DNA from: Metopolophium dirhodum
Taxonomy: Eukaryota; Arthropoda; Insecta; Hemiptera; Aphididae
NCBI RefSeq assembly: GCF_019925205.1
Contig: NC_083566.1
Coordinates: 25,668,001 to 25,732,000, forward strand
Reading direction: 5' to 3'
Length of the DNA stretch: 64,000 nt
Shown: positions 12,201 to 24,640 of the stretch, in pieces
Numbering within the stretch: the first letter of the stretch is position 1
Layout of the letters: every line of letters starts with the position of its first letter
Translations under genes and position numbers: made by a program
Notes under the pieces: model-generated
What the model saw: the letters and a program-made list of their open reading frames with translations, nothing else
Databases searched by the model: none
What the model was told of the DNA's origin: nothing

Positions 12201-14105
12201 TCAATATAATTTGTAATATCATTATTCGATATAATATTTTGTACAAACTAATACAAAGAATATATTATGAAGCATTATTTATTTTTATTTAGGCGGGAAG
12301 TATGCTTGAATAAAATTAAGATAAGAATAAATAATAACTGCAATATAATATGTGAATTAAATTTAAACTATCAATATCTATCCTGTACAAATGTATTAGT
12401 GTTACAATGATGTGTGTTTCTTGTGTGTGTGTCTGGCATCCACTTTTGGAGCAGTAAAAATTCTTTAATTTTCAAATTTGGTTCTGGTTTCTATAGTATA
12501 GAATTGGATCTAAGATCCTAATTTAACCTAACTTTATAATTTTGGGGGTCAAATGTAAAATAATTCTGGTTTAGAAAATAATGGGTAAACATAAAAATCG
12601 CTTGTTTTAATTTATAATACTTTATATTTAAACTTTATATTTTTTGTCTCTAATTAATTTGACATTGATTTTGATGCGCTTATACCTATAGATATACACT
12701 ACAGTCTTTTTGAAATTGCCCAACTCAATAATCTATAATAATGATTTTGTACGATCCATAATATAAAGTCACGCAGTGGTCAAAGTGCATTAAAGAAACC
12801 TCTAAAAAATATATACCTAATATATTTATCTTTTAAGGTTGTTAATATATTTTGGTATTACTAATAGTTACTCAAAAATACAGTATCTATTAATCAATTA
12901 TGACAGATTATAATATGATGTAAAATTGTCATGTTAAATTGGTCGAACTTATGAATTAAAAAAAATGTACATCGCGCATAGGTTATATTGTTATTTTTTT
13001 TAACTTGGTTAGTGATATTATTAAGTCAAAATATGAGAATATTTGTTTCTAAAAAACACAATAATTGTGATTAATTATAGTAATAAATGATAATATCTCC
13101 AAAAATGAAAGTTCAAAAATGTCAATTAATATGCCCTTACTATAAATACCAATATCAATAATATTATCAGTTTATAATATACTATTTAGATACTTACAAG
13201 TATTAAAATTAACGGAATATATTATATATAATACCTATAATATATAATAATATGTCCAATATACATTATTTGTTGAAACTAATTATTTTACCTAAGCAAC
13301 TTTCAATATGAAATAAACCTTTGTGATTAACCTAATTAAATAATTAGATTAAAAATAAAATGTTTTACACCTAACCTATGACTTACACAATAAACGAGTA
13401 TTTTAAGTAAAATGTTATTACTCAATATACAAAGAACAACCATTTAAATAATTATTTTAATAATTTTTCAACAAATTTGAGGTCAAACTTAGTAACAACT
13501 TTCCGTTTAAAATACGTTTAAACGTTTTTGTAGACCGAAAATTTAATTTAAAAATTTTTCCAACCATAGACATTATATTTTATCAATAATATTGTAATAA
13601 TTGTGTTCATGTGTTATACTCTAATGTCAATATACCTTCCTTACAGAAATAAAGATGTAATTTTAGGATATATTTATTTTCGTACTTACGTTAAACTTAT
13701 TAATCAGATATTTGGTATCCTGTAACAGTTTGTCGTCGTATTCAGTTCGTATAAACACTGAATCTTTCTCGAGTTGGTATTTCATTTTTCCCATTAGAAT
13801 TTCTGTTTCCTGCTTAAATATTTGGTTAAATGTTTGATGTATGGGTTCAAAATACGTTTTTTCCTGTGTTGAACCCATTTCTGAAATTTGGATTTTTTTA
13901 CAGTTTAATTTTATTTTACATACAGCAAACATTTGACGATAGCACCTAAAATATATTTGTGCACTTTCGCTTGGATCTGTTGTGCACGTCTCACAGGACC
14001 GAGCTTATTTCCAATTTCTTTTCGAACATTTTCTTTTTTGTTGATTTGTTTTTTCGACTTTGATTGAATTGGTTGATCTTTAAAAGATAATACCATCATC
14101 AACAT
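8802..14105 (-). CDS. Unrecognised charged coiled-coil-like protein, 265 residues (three exons)
   Basis: Joined CDS 14105-13946, 13880-13690 and 9248-8802 (minus strand), 798 nt in all. Intron 1 is 65 nt (donor GTGCTA, acceptor TTTCAG) and splits a Glu codon; intron 2 is 4.44 kb with consensus donor GTAAGT and is phase 0. The protein has no signal peptide or membrane segment. It is Lys/Glu/Gln-rich, with a basic N-terminus (KSKKQINKKENVRKEIG at 16-32) and a long probable helix over about residues 120-245, including FEKKLDDIEKKH. This suggests an intracellular, cytoskeleton- or cilium-like coiled-coil protein, but I cannot name a family. An in-frame stop lies immediately before the ATG. Met3 or Met4 could also serve as the start. 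Confidence 0.75.
10405..10760 (-). repeat. AGATTCTGAGCG family, partial copy
   Basis: Reverse orientation; includes GGAAAATGCTAATATAAA and TTTTTGAGTTACACC landmarks, and ends near a degenerate left end. Confidence 0.45.
12395..12600 (+). repeat. AGATTCTGAGCG family, short piece
   Basis: TTACAATGATGTGTGTTTC and the following landmarks in family order; truncated on both sides. Confidence 0.4.
13690..13880 (-). CDS. Coiled-coil-like gene, exon 2
   Basis: Acceptor CAAATTTCAG, then AA completing a Glu codon, then ATG GGT TCA. Encodes MGSTQEKTYFEPIHQTFNQI onward to KFN and ends at consensus donor GTAAGT, phase 0. Confidence 0.72.
13946..14105 (-). CDS. Coiled-coil-like gene, exon 1
   Basis: Starts ATG TTG ATG ATG directly after an in-frame TAA; encodes 53 codons plus one base (G). 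The donor GTGCTA is weak, but it is the one that gives the right phase for the next exon. Confidence 0.65.
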
Positions 14106-14930
14106 TTACTATGCGTCAACCTGATTAAATACTCAGAAAATAAAAATACACCTGTATTTTTTTTAAGATAGGTAGATAATTAAATTCCGATGGATCAAAT
14201 AAGTAAAATATCTAATAAATAATTCAATTCGTTTTAATTTGAAAATATTCTCAGTATTTGATGAATATAGTTTTCTTATGAAAGTTAAATACTTATAAAA
14301 ACAACGTTTTATATTATGCATTTTTCGTACGTAGATCAATATAAAATATTGGCGAAAAGTGACAACTTTTGTGTTTATAATTTAACATAAAATGTATACA
14401 AACTAAGAAGTAGTAAGTACCAAACAATTGAGCGCTTGGATTACATCCTGATTTTTTCTTTCGAACACAACTCATTTCAATAAAGTAATATATAAAACTA
14501 AATATTTTTATACCAAATGAATATTACATTAATAACTACCTAATAATAATCGATATAAATATCTATAGCTAAGCAACAATTCTAATACGTTAAAACTTCA
14601 AAACAAATAATAAAGGTCTAATTTTGTGTAATCATACTGATCAAGGATTTTTTTTATCATGTTCGAATTCATGTGAAAATTTTATCGACATATATTTTTC
14701 TTATTTGTTATATACATATTTTTAATATTATTTTATTTGTACCTAATACCTACCACGCTAAGACGATTTCATGACAGTAATATGTAATGCCTACATAATA
14801 ATATATCATCGATTATCGAATATGAGTTGCCTAGCTTAAACTCATATCGGTGCACACAAGGGTCATAGATGACATATTTTTTTAACGGTGATCTGTATTA
14901 ATCATTCATATGCATAATTTAAGATATTTT

Positions 14931-14984
14931 TCATTGTATAAATAAAAATAAATTATAGTCTGTGTTTTAGCGATAATCAGTACC
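14931..14984 (+). promoter_or_regulatory. Alternative readings upstream of the proline-rich gene: TATA promoter or splice acceptor
   Basis: TATAAATA at 14937-14944 and an initiator-like TCAGTA at 14977-14982 could form a promoter, but the 42-bp spacing is long and the 5' UTR would be only about 6 nt. Alternatively TTTTAG at 14965-14970 is a 3' splice site joining an upstream leader exon. The incomplete signal peptide favours the second reading. Confidence 0.3.
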
Positions 14985-15707
14985 ATGGTTATTACATTGG
15001 GTACAGCGTGGTCCGGTCAGTTTCCACAGTTTTACCACTCGTTTCCTTCACGGACGCCACTACCAATAGCATTTAGGCCATTCTACCAAGAACCATTGCT
15101 ACCACAACGTTATTTTGTGCACCAACCACAGTTTCGGCAGCCGTTGGAGCTATACCAACCACCGTCTCCATCGCCGACTATGATACGGCCAAATCTGCAA
15201 CCTTCACGCGTCTTACCTACCGCTCCATTGCCGTCAAACCAAGTGACCACGACCGGCGTTCATCACCACGTGTACTATTATTATTTTTATTTGCCATCAA
15301 AAGACGAAACACTGACCGGTCGAAGAGATGACGACGATGGTCGAGTGACACGACACCCATGCGGCGATCATCGTCCCACCACGACTGCCGAATGTCCTCC
15401 GGTATACCTTCCGCCTCCGCCACCTCCACCATCACCAACACCACCAACATCACCAACGACTCAAACTCCAACTTCTACCGTATCAGTGCCTCCACCGTTG
15501 CAAGGTCCTTGCAACGATGATACTGTAGTTGTGGACAACGTGGACTATTATCCTTTCAGTAGAACACCAATAGTTGTAGCACCAGCAAACGGCCCCCGAG
15601 ATGGGTCTGAAAACGGAAGTCGAGACAACTCAGAACAAATTAAGCACAGGCATAACACCCAGCCCAACTTCATTTTGGCCAACTATTTGCTGCCACCGGA
15701 CAAATGA
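14985..15707 (+). CDS. Proline/tyrosine-rich probable secreted protein, at least 240 residues
   Basis: An uninterrupted 240-codon frame, GC-rich against AT-rich flanks. Residues 12-90 are rich in Pro, Phe, Tyr and Gln. A His/Tyr block VHHHVYYYYFYLP lies at 92-104, an acidic patch DDDD at 115-118, polyproline at 143-149, and a Pro/Thr/Ser stretch continues to about 171. Cysteines are only at 126, 137 and 176; one N-glycosylation sequon (NGS) is at 210. The composition suggests an extracellular or cuticle-like structural protein. The N-terminus MVITLGTAWSG is too short for a full leader, but the frame stays open upstream (AIISTM) to a possible acceptor TGTGTTTTAG ending at 14970, so the true start may lie in an upstream exon. 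The ATG at 14985 has a good context (TACCATGG). Family not recognised. Confidence 0.72.
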   Translation: MVITLGTAWSGQFPQFYHSFPSRTPLPIAFRPFYQEPLLPQRYFVHQPQFRQPLELYQPPSPSPTMIRPNLQPSRVLPTAPLPSNQVTTTGVHHHVYYYYFYLPSKDETLTGRRDDDDGRVTRHPCGDHRPTTTAECPPVYLPPPPPPPSPTPPTSPTTQTPTSTVSVPPPLQGPCNDDTVVVDNVDYYPFSRTPIVVAPANGPRDGSENGSRDNSEQIKHRHNTQPNFILANYLLPPDK

Positions 15708-15913
15708 ACACCGTCGGTACCGGAATATCCCAAAATTACAGGATATTGTACATACATATCAATATCATAATATTATATACGACATACTTACATAATAATA
15801 ATCATTATTTTTATACATAATAATATCGTTTTACGTTGATTATTATTATTACTCTTGTCTAGTGGTTGGTTCCGTTAGAATTCAATATAGAATTCCGTTT
15901 ATTAACTGATTAT

Positions 15914-15919
15914 AATAAA
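15914..15919 (+). terminator. Poly(A) signal of the proline-rich gene
   Basis: AATAAA about 210 nt after the TGA stop. A second AATAAA at 16021-16026 is an alternative. Confidence 0.45.
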
Positions 15920-18511
15920 GTCGCTGCAATCGAATGAGGACCAATGTTATATACCGTCCACCATATAGTCATATAGACTTCGTTAATAATGTGTTAGGTT
16001 AATGGTTTGTCAAATATATAAATAAAAAATTTACAATAATGGATATTATTTGTATATGAATCAATTAAGTTATACTTATATTAACTGATAAAAGTATATA
16101 ACGTTTGATATGTATAATGTATATAAAATGGTATGTTTGGTTTTTGTATATTGAACAATTCTTCACATCTTTGTAAATAATATCTAGATTAGGTTATAAG
16201 TATATCGAATTAAACATTTCGAATTTAGGTAGGTACCTATTAATGTTTTTGGAAGGATAAAAACTCAAAGTCCATATAGGCACCATGACTATACTCTTTT
16301 GTCAATAATAAGAAATAACGCAGCAGTTCTTCATAACTTGGTATTTGGCTTTAAATTTATTCGTGAATGTGTTATGAGATAGTACACCTACCGACCTTCC
16401 ACCACCTACATTATTAACATCGTAGGTTGTAGTGTTATGAAAACAAAATAATATAAAATATACATAATTAAAATTAGGTTCAAATGTACGATTCTTTTCT
16501 TGTAACCCTTATTAAAATAATTTAATATACCTACATTATGATGAGCAATAATTTCTAATCGTTGTATAAGGAAACTAATCTATAAAAACGAAATGTCCAA
16601 ACAATGTAATAATTTATATTATATAATAAAATATATTTCTACATAGGTAAGTGTATAGATTATAAATTTGATACTTATCACAAAAGTAAAAAAAAAAACA
16701 ATAATAACACAAATGAAAAGTAATAATGTTCAACCGAGTACCAACGTTTAATAATAATAATAAATATTAATAACATGAAAATAAGTAATAACTACATTCT
16801 AGCTAGTTTATAATATCTATATTTAATTTTTTAATTAAATATTAGGTATGTTTTCTCAAAAAAGTTTATTTGTGGACATATAACTGTGTTTTGTAATCCA
16901 GAGGGCGTTGAGTCCATGAAGCGTAGTCACGAATTTAGCCATGTATAGAGTTAAATGACCTTAAAATTCACGAAAACTGGTGTTGAATCATCGTATATTT
17001 TCTGGCCAACTACCAAAATAACAAGATGAAAGTAAAATAATTCAAAGGAAAGTGACACAACCAAGTATGGCGAAATAGAAAAAAACTTGAATACATTTAC
17101 GACATGTTATATAAGAAAAAACAATAATACTCGAATATATAAATATCAAATATAAACCATGTCAAATATCATATTATTTCAGAAAATAATGAAAAATGTA
17201 AAAAAGATAAGGTTTAGGTATGTTACAATATGTTAAATTTAACTTTAGGTGCTCCAATATCTCATATTTTTAATATTTTTTTTTAATTTACTTATTCAAA
17301 ATCCGGTTTTTGAAATTCTTAAATATACTGGAATACTTAAAATCTTTTTTTTGGAACATATATAACTTTTAAAAAATGGTTCAAGTATAATAAATAAGTA
17401 CTAGATCCAATATTACATTTATTTTATATTTTTGTAGAACCATTTTTTAAGGACTATAAGTATAATTATTCTTAGTATAGACATATTTTAATAGCTGAGA
17501 AACAACTCGTTCAAATTTCGAATTAGATACATCAAAGTTTTTTAAAAATGATCAACTAAATAATTTACAGTAAAGAGGAGAGGTTCTTATTTGAAAAACA
17601 GAAGTTTGTATCACCACAAGACACTCCTAAAGTAGTACAAAAAATCTCAAAAATTTTAAAATAATATGGTCTCGAAATATAATTAAAAATTTTAATAAGC
17701 TCATTACTAAAAGAAAAAATGAGATTGAGCATGCTTGGAGAATCATCCAGTATATATATTTACTTGTAAATAGTAATTGATTTTGCAATATAGTATAATC
17801 ATTTAAATTATTTTAGCCTAAAATAAATAGGTAACTTTAAAGTAAAAAGTGTGTGCCAACTTTTTTTAAAATCAATATTTTATTTTTACTTTAAATAAAT
17901 AAATAACTTTCCTAACAATTTGTTCAAAATAACTAGAAATTTGAAATAAATATTCAATTTATTTGTGTATATAAGTAATAAAAATGTAAGAAAAGTTTAA
18001 TATTTAAAAAAAATCAAATCTGGTTTTAGTGTTATTGAACTTGATGTGATTGTATATATCAATTATTCATATACGATTGTAGTATTTTTTGAAATGATTT
18101 CTAATATTATACTTTTAACATTATGTATCAATTAAAATTTTCTATTATTTGACTTATGAAGTTATGCACAACTAAACTTGAACACAATTTTAAGTCAAAA
18201 TACGCATAGCTAAGTCTATTCAAAATTAACGTACCAACTATAACGTATTGGTACACGATTTTATCAAACTTGTTCGTGGTTTTCCCCAACCCTAAACTTT
18301 AGATAACTTACTAAAAACGTCAACCTTTTACGCAAACATGTGGTATTGGATTACAGGATTACCTACTGTACTATTTAAACGATTAATAATTAAAATACAC
18401 AGCAGAATTAATTCATCAAACGTATATACTAAAATATTATTGTTATTTGTTCATTTAACTGTCCAAATGTAAATCAAATCCTCATACGTCACCCACTTGG
18501 CGTATTTATAA
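15920..18511. other. Intergenic, nothing recognised
   Basis: AT-rich, with A/T runs and TAGGTACCTA-type words. No open frame of useful length, no clear transposon ends. Confidence 0.6.
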
Positions 18512-18519
18512 CTGTACAG

Positions 18520-19365
18520 CATAGGCGTGCGCACGGGTAGGGCTGATTGGGCTTTAGCCCCACCTGAGATTTTTTTATACGTGGCTGGGTTGGTACATTA
18601 TGAAGATATGACTAAAAGTAGGTATATAGTCCTTTCAGTTTTTAAACGTTTGTGTTTACCAGAGAGACTATATAAAGCGATTCATTTAACACTGATTATT
18701 TCAAAAAGTGTAATTGTTTTTGAAAATTAAATTTTTTTTTACATAGTTTCAGTCTACAAGACAAATTTGTTATTAAAAAATTATATTTTTAAATATTTTT
18801 TATACTTCTAATTTTTTTAATTTTTTTAATGACAACATAGAACTTTAATTTCATATTCCAAAGCAGAATATTTTTCTAAGTATTTCGATACATAAAAATC
18901 GAATTTAGTGCGTGTAGTTTATGCGTTATAAGTATTTAAAGTTTAGATGAGCGGAGTTGAGTGGTGCGAAATGTATGTCCACTACTCCGCTCATCTAAAC
19001 TTTAAATATTTATATCTCATAAACTAATAGCCCTAAAGTCGATTTTCCATGAATAATTTATAATAATTAATAAATATGAATGTTAATTGACAATTTTAAA
19101 TATTAAATATTATATTTTAAACGTTTTTGAATAGATTGTTTTATTAGATTATATTTGGTTAACATTTTAAAACAATATTGATGAATTTTGTATGTGTGAA
19201 ATAATGGAAACTGATTGTTTACATTTTCCAGTCACCAACAAAAGGGTCACTTAAAAGTTTGTAGTGAAAATGTTTATAACTTTTTTCTTGTGTGACCATG
19301 ACAAGGTGGTGGGTGATCAGATTGAAAATAGCCATACCTGACTCAGAAGTCTGCGCACGCCCATG
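18520..19365. mobile_element. hAT-like non-autonomous element, 846 bp
   Basis: Terminal repeats CATAGGCGTGCGCA and CATGGGCGTGCGCA, inverted; flanks CTGTACAG and TTGTACAG form an 8-bp duplication with one mismatch. No transposase frame. An internal hairpin lies at about 18936-19008. Confidence 0.75.
18936..19008. repeat. Perfect-stem hairpin inside the 846-bp element
   Basis: The arms TTTAGATGAGCGGAGTTGAG and its near-exact complement ACTCCGCTCATCTAAA flank a short loop. The stem is long and nearly uninterrupted. Confidence 0.7.
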
Positions 19366-22355
19366 TTGTACAGTGTACACGAACTATAGTAATATGGTAA
19401 TCAGGTAATGTACGGTGGAAAGGCCAAATAGAGTAAACCTCAACAATGAAAATTTTCAGAAGCGAATAACATAATAATATAATATGGTTTTATTTAAAAC
19501 GAATGTTAAATTTATTTGTTAAAATATTTAAGGATTATATTATGTTTGTATTATACATAATATGGGAAATTTGTGTATAGTTCATTATGTTTTTATCAGA
19601 GTTAAAATTTCTTTTTTGTGTGGGGCCTGGGTAAATGGGTCTCATAACTTGGCCTTTACACTATTGATATTATAATACGTGATCCGAGTACGACATATAT
19701 TATTTTCAAACGCTTAGCAAATATAGGGAAAATACCTTGTTGACACCTTTTTGATTTGAATCAATATTAATACTTACCTACTTATTATAGAAATGTACGA
19801 TACATTTGAAAATTGTTTTAATTTGGATTATTCTGTTTGAATTTAGACAGAATAATTAGTATTTTATTATTACCTATTGTAATTGTTTCTATATAGCTAT
19901 ATTATTAATTGGAAGAAGTTTTGTTACCTATTTTATTGGTTGACACAATATTATTTTTCTTTTATGTTATGATTTTTGGGCATATTTTCGATATAATTCT
20001 TTACTAAAAAATAGGTACCAGTCGATGGATTACATTATGACGTCATAATAAATAATAAGTAATATGTTGTCTAATGTCTATGCTCTGTTCAGTGAGAGAA
20101 CGCGCCGGTTATGCGATGCCCACGCGATACCCCTTCCATCGAGAGTCGAGACTGGTTCCACCATAGATTTATAAATTAAGTTTGATATAAGCTTAGTTTA
20201 CACTTTATAGTAAGTTGCCTTATGGGTTTCTCTGTCCATTAGTTTCCCTTTACTTATTAGTTTATTATATTATTGTATAATGTTTCTAAAACAAATAGGT
20301 AGGGAATAAAACAATTGAATATAAAGGATGGATATTTTATAAAAAGTAATTATATAAAACCTTATAACCAAAATATTATGTACCTACCTACTTAGTATAC
20401 TAATCATGTCATACAAGTTTAACATTAGGTATGCCAATTGTCATTTTTATTTTTTACTATGACCAACACAATACGCCAGTAGGTATACATTATATTAAAA
20501 TAAAATAAATAGTAATAATATAATTTGGAAATTCATGAAACAGATCATACATTTCTGTGTAAAAAAAACATTTTTGATTTTATAGAGTGTTCTGTGTGTA
20601 CTCGTGAATATAATATTGCATAATTATATGGATTTTTATGACATTTCTATTCTTCTTGATCCTATTGTATTATGCATATAAATACATATATTATTATAGA
20701 GTTCGTGTAATACGATTATACCGAACAAATTGAATTTTTTTGTGAATTCAGAACATGAATGATGTTGTTATAATATATTTTATACCTTATTATATTGAAA
20801 TTATGGACATTTTAAATAATTGGAATATGTAGGTTACCTATATTAAAATTATTTTAATATAACCTCCACACATTTTATCCGTAATGTTTACAATCGATTT
20901 TTTTGTTTATTTATTTATTAACAAAAATCGGTATTATAAACAAATTGCATCTATAAATAAATTTTTTTTTGTTGTATTTATGTTCTTACAGTTGTTTCTG
21001 CCGGGTTTCAAGGATTTATTAAATTGGTAAACGATTTTCTCATTATTTCAAAACTAAAATGTGAATGAATGTGCGTTTATACATTCTATCACATTTTAGT
21101 TAACGCATGCATTTGTCCATAAGATCGTGTGCCTACCATTTGTAATGACGCATAATTGATCATTAAACTAATACAGTAGGTACCTATATAGTGTTGCAAA
21201 TACTTACTAATATAGTATATATAGCATTCGAGGCTTCATTAAATTGGCTATTGCTTAATACACGATTCAAGTAGTCAGATAAGTACCAAGGCGTATTTTT
21301 ATTAGTAGTGGTTGGTATTGTGGTGGAAAGTAGGACGAAGGTTCTATAGTTGCACTACGACAGTTCCTGGCAAAACGATTCAAACCTTCAACAGTGAAAG
21401 TATTATTTCGTTTTAGTACCCGCAAAGTGCCGTATTCTTACCACCCGGTATCGCGTTTATCATAGTTTTTCGCCATATTTTAAACCGGTGGTTGACAGTC
21501 ACTGAAGTTCTCCAACGGATTTCAGATACTTTAGTAAGTAGTTTTATTGAGTATTATATCATTTTATAGGTAGACTATTATGTGTGTACAAATGTCACTT
21601 AATAATATGTTAGAATGTTTGGTATGAAGTATTTCACTATTTAATGATAATCGTTAATATTGTTATACCCTATATTATAGTGTTCACATAATCCCAAAAA
21701 TTTTAAATTATAAGAAATTCCCAGTAATTTTCTTAATAATTGCGAATAGGTACAAACAGAAAACAATCACAAAACGTAAATATTTACGCAACAATCGATT
21801 TTTTTTAACTCTGAAAGGAATAACCGTAGAGATTAGAAATATTTTAGTTCATTCTGAGCTATCCAGACATGATATTTTAAACTTGCTTCGTTTTTTTATT
21901 TAAGTTTATGATATCTTTGTTTTTTAGTAATAAACTTGGCAATTTTATACATGATCCCTCATAAATTAATTTTACAATATTTAAAAAATATTGAAAATAT
22001 GTAGGTATATATTTTGTAAGTGATTTGAAGTTTACATTTTGACGAAATTGGATATTTTAACTAAAAATAAAAGCTATTCATGAATCTATGTTTGTTATTT
22101 TGTTGTAATTTAAAAAATATTCATCACTGAGATTTGATATTACTCATAACTAAATGTATTATTATTTTCTGTACCCAATACAATTTTCACATTTTTAAGT
22201 TTCATTGGTACTACAAACCTATTCACATTATTCTACATTGGTATTGACTATAATTAATTAATAAAAATAATAAATTACCTATATAAATATATAAATACCT
22301 ATATAATATTATAATAATTGATATTATAATTTAGGTATGCCAGTAGATTTATTTA

Positions 22356-22369
22356 GGGGGGGGGGGGGG
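22356..22369. repeat. Run of 14 G
   Basis: A homopolymer G tract in AT-rich intergenic DNA; could be a repeat edge or an assembly artefact. Confidence 0.8.
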
Positions 22370-23339
22370 CAAAAATGTATTTAGTTACTATTTTTACGTG
22401 GTAAAACAGTCCGAAGTAAAGAAGTCCTAGAAAAAAAGTCTGGTATATTATATTGTTTACATATAACAATAATTAAATATTAAAAAAAAAATTCAATGAT
22501 TATAATTATGTACTTAGTATTATAACCTATATAAAAAAATTGAAATAATTATTACATACAAATAAAATATGCATAATATATTATAATGATTTCTTAATTA
22601 AATTGAGTATTAACTATCTTCATATAAAACATAATATATTTTTTGAAAAAAAATCGAAAAAATAATATCGCCATACAATATTTAAGAAAAAAATTCAATA
22701 ATTATAATATTTATCTAGTATATTATGACTTAGCAGTTTAATTAACTAACTGTCGTCAACAAAATAATATTAAAAAAAAAAATTAATTTTGTTTGGTAGG
22801 TAAATAGTTTAGTTACAATATAATTTATATTAATACTAAATTAGAAGTTTGATTGTGCATCACATGGTATTTTTCCTTTTACCTAATTATATGTACCGGA
22901 CTTTTTCACCGTCGACTTTTTATACCTCGGAATTTTTTATTCAGACTTTTTTTCCTAGGACTTTTTTACCTAGAACTTTTTGGTAGTATATCGATGTTTT
23001 GTCGAAATAATTAGTCCAACCTAGTCAACCTACCAAATGACTAATAAAAAAAATTAACAACTTATAATAATATAAATAAAATATGTAGCTTTCAAAATAA
23101 AGATGGTGAACGTTTCTATTCAGGATCGTTTTTCGCACATATTCAATGATTTACCTATATCATAGAATTCAAATATAATAAATATTTTACAGTAACTAAC
23201 TACTAGTTCAATGATAGACTTCCTAGACTACCACAAAACAAGTTCTCTGGGGTCTGCTTTATTATTATTATTTAATATTTATATAAGAGAACTAAAAAAA
23301 AAAATTAAGTTAAATGCGATCCATTATGAACTAAATGTA

Positions 23340-24640
23340 ATTATTGATTTTACAATGATGTGTGTTTTTTATTTTTATTTGTGTCTGTCATCACCTTTTA
23401 GGAAGTAAAAGTGCTTAGATTTTCTTCAATAGTATCTTTTCTGAAAGGAAAGTGAATTTAGTTGATACTTGGGGGGGGGGTCAAAAGTAAAATGTTTCCA
23501 GTAGTTTTCAAAAGCGCCGTGAAAAACAAAAGAAAAATTAAGGAAAAACAAGAAATTGTACACAAAATTTGTTTTCGAAAAATTTGATTTTGGTTTTTGG
23601 TGCAACTCTTAAACAAATGACCGTAGGTACATGAAATTTTGACTGAATGTTTATATCAGTATTTTCTATACACCATAACATTTTCCAAATATTTTAAGCT
23701 CTACATTTTCAGACATTTTCAGTTTCGGACATTTTCAGTTTCCATTTTTTTTTTTTTTTCTATAAATTTCAATACAATTTTATTTGTTGGTTAAAAAAGC
23801 TTGAAAATTTAATAGAAGGGTCCGAGGTTATTTTTTCAAACGCAGATGAAAAAAATTAAAAATCCATAGTCACAATTTTTTTTTATAAGCATTTAAAGTT
23901 CAAACATTGACAAAATACGTAAAATTTACGAAAATTTGCAAGTTATTTTGAGTTAGAAATCCATAAAAAATATTCCTTTAAATCTAAAATTTGAAAATTT
24001 GATTCAAGATTTCTCATAAGTTTGTCTACCTTTATCAAAGAAAAAAAAATGTCTATAAGAAACTCAGATTAAATTTTTATGAGCGTTTGATATTCATATT
24101 TTTACAACATTTGATATTCACTCGATTTCTCATATAACGATTTTCTTATTTTGTTGTAATTAAAAAACGAATGACTGTAGATACTTGAAAATGTAACTAA
24201 AAGTTTATATTAAGATTTTCTATACAACATACAATTTTGAAAATAATTTGACTTTTTTTTGAGATGTTTACGGAAATTGTCAGTTTTTTAATTTTTTTAG
24301 TTTTTTTTTCTATAATATCAATACAATTTTATTTGTTGGGTGAAAAAGCGTGAAAATCTAATGCAAAGCTCCGGATATATTGTTACAATAGCGGTTGAAA
24401 AATATTAAAAATACATAGGCATAATTTTTTTTTTATAAGCATTTAAAGTTTAAATTTTTACAAAATTTATTACATTTAAAATTTAATAATAATTTTGTGG
24501 TTAAAAATTTATAAAATGTTCAACTTTTATAATTAATGATTAAAAATTTAAAACAAGATTCCACGTAAATAGATTATATATAAATTACTTTATTTACCTT
24601 AATATCATTAAATATACTTAGTAATATCATAGGCTACCTT
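23340..24640 (+). repeat. AGATTCTGAGCG family copy, 3' end lost
   Basis: Parallels the copy at 39042-40490 over most of its length, including TGTGTCTGTCATCACCTTTT and the duplicated interior. It carries a run of ten G at 23471-23480. Confidence 0.65.

Larger units (their letters stand above)
9249..13689 (-). other. Intron 2 of the coiled-coil-like gene
   Basis: A 4.44-kb intron. It includes a partial AGATTCTGAGCG-family copy (10405-10760), a shorter piece at 12395-12600, and a GC-richer unrecognised block at 9.47-9.78 kb. No other exon is seen. Confidence 0.65.

Noticed and set aside
15217..15471. 84-codon minus-strand frame
   Set aside because: Antisense shadow of the proline-rich gene, open because of that gene's codon pattern.
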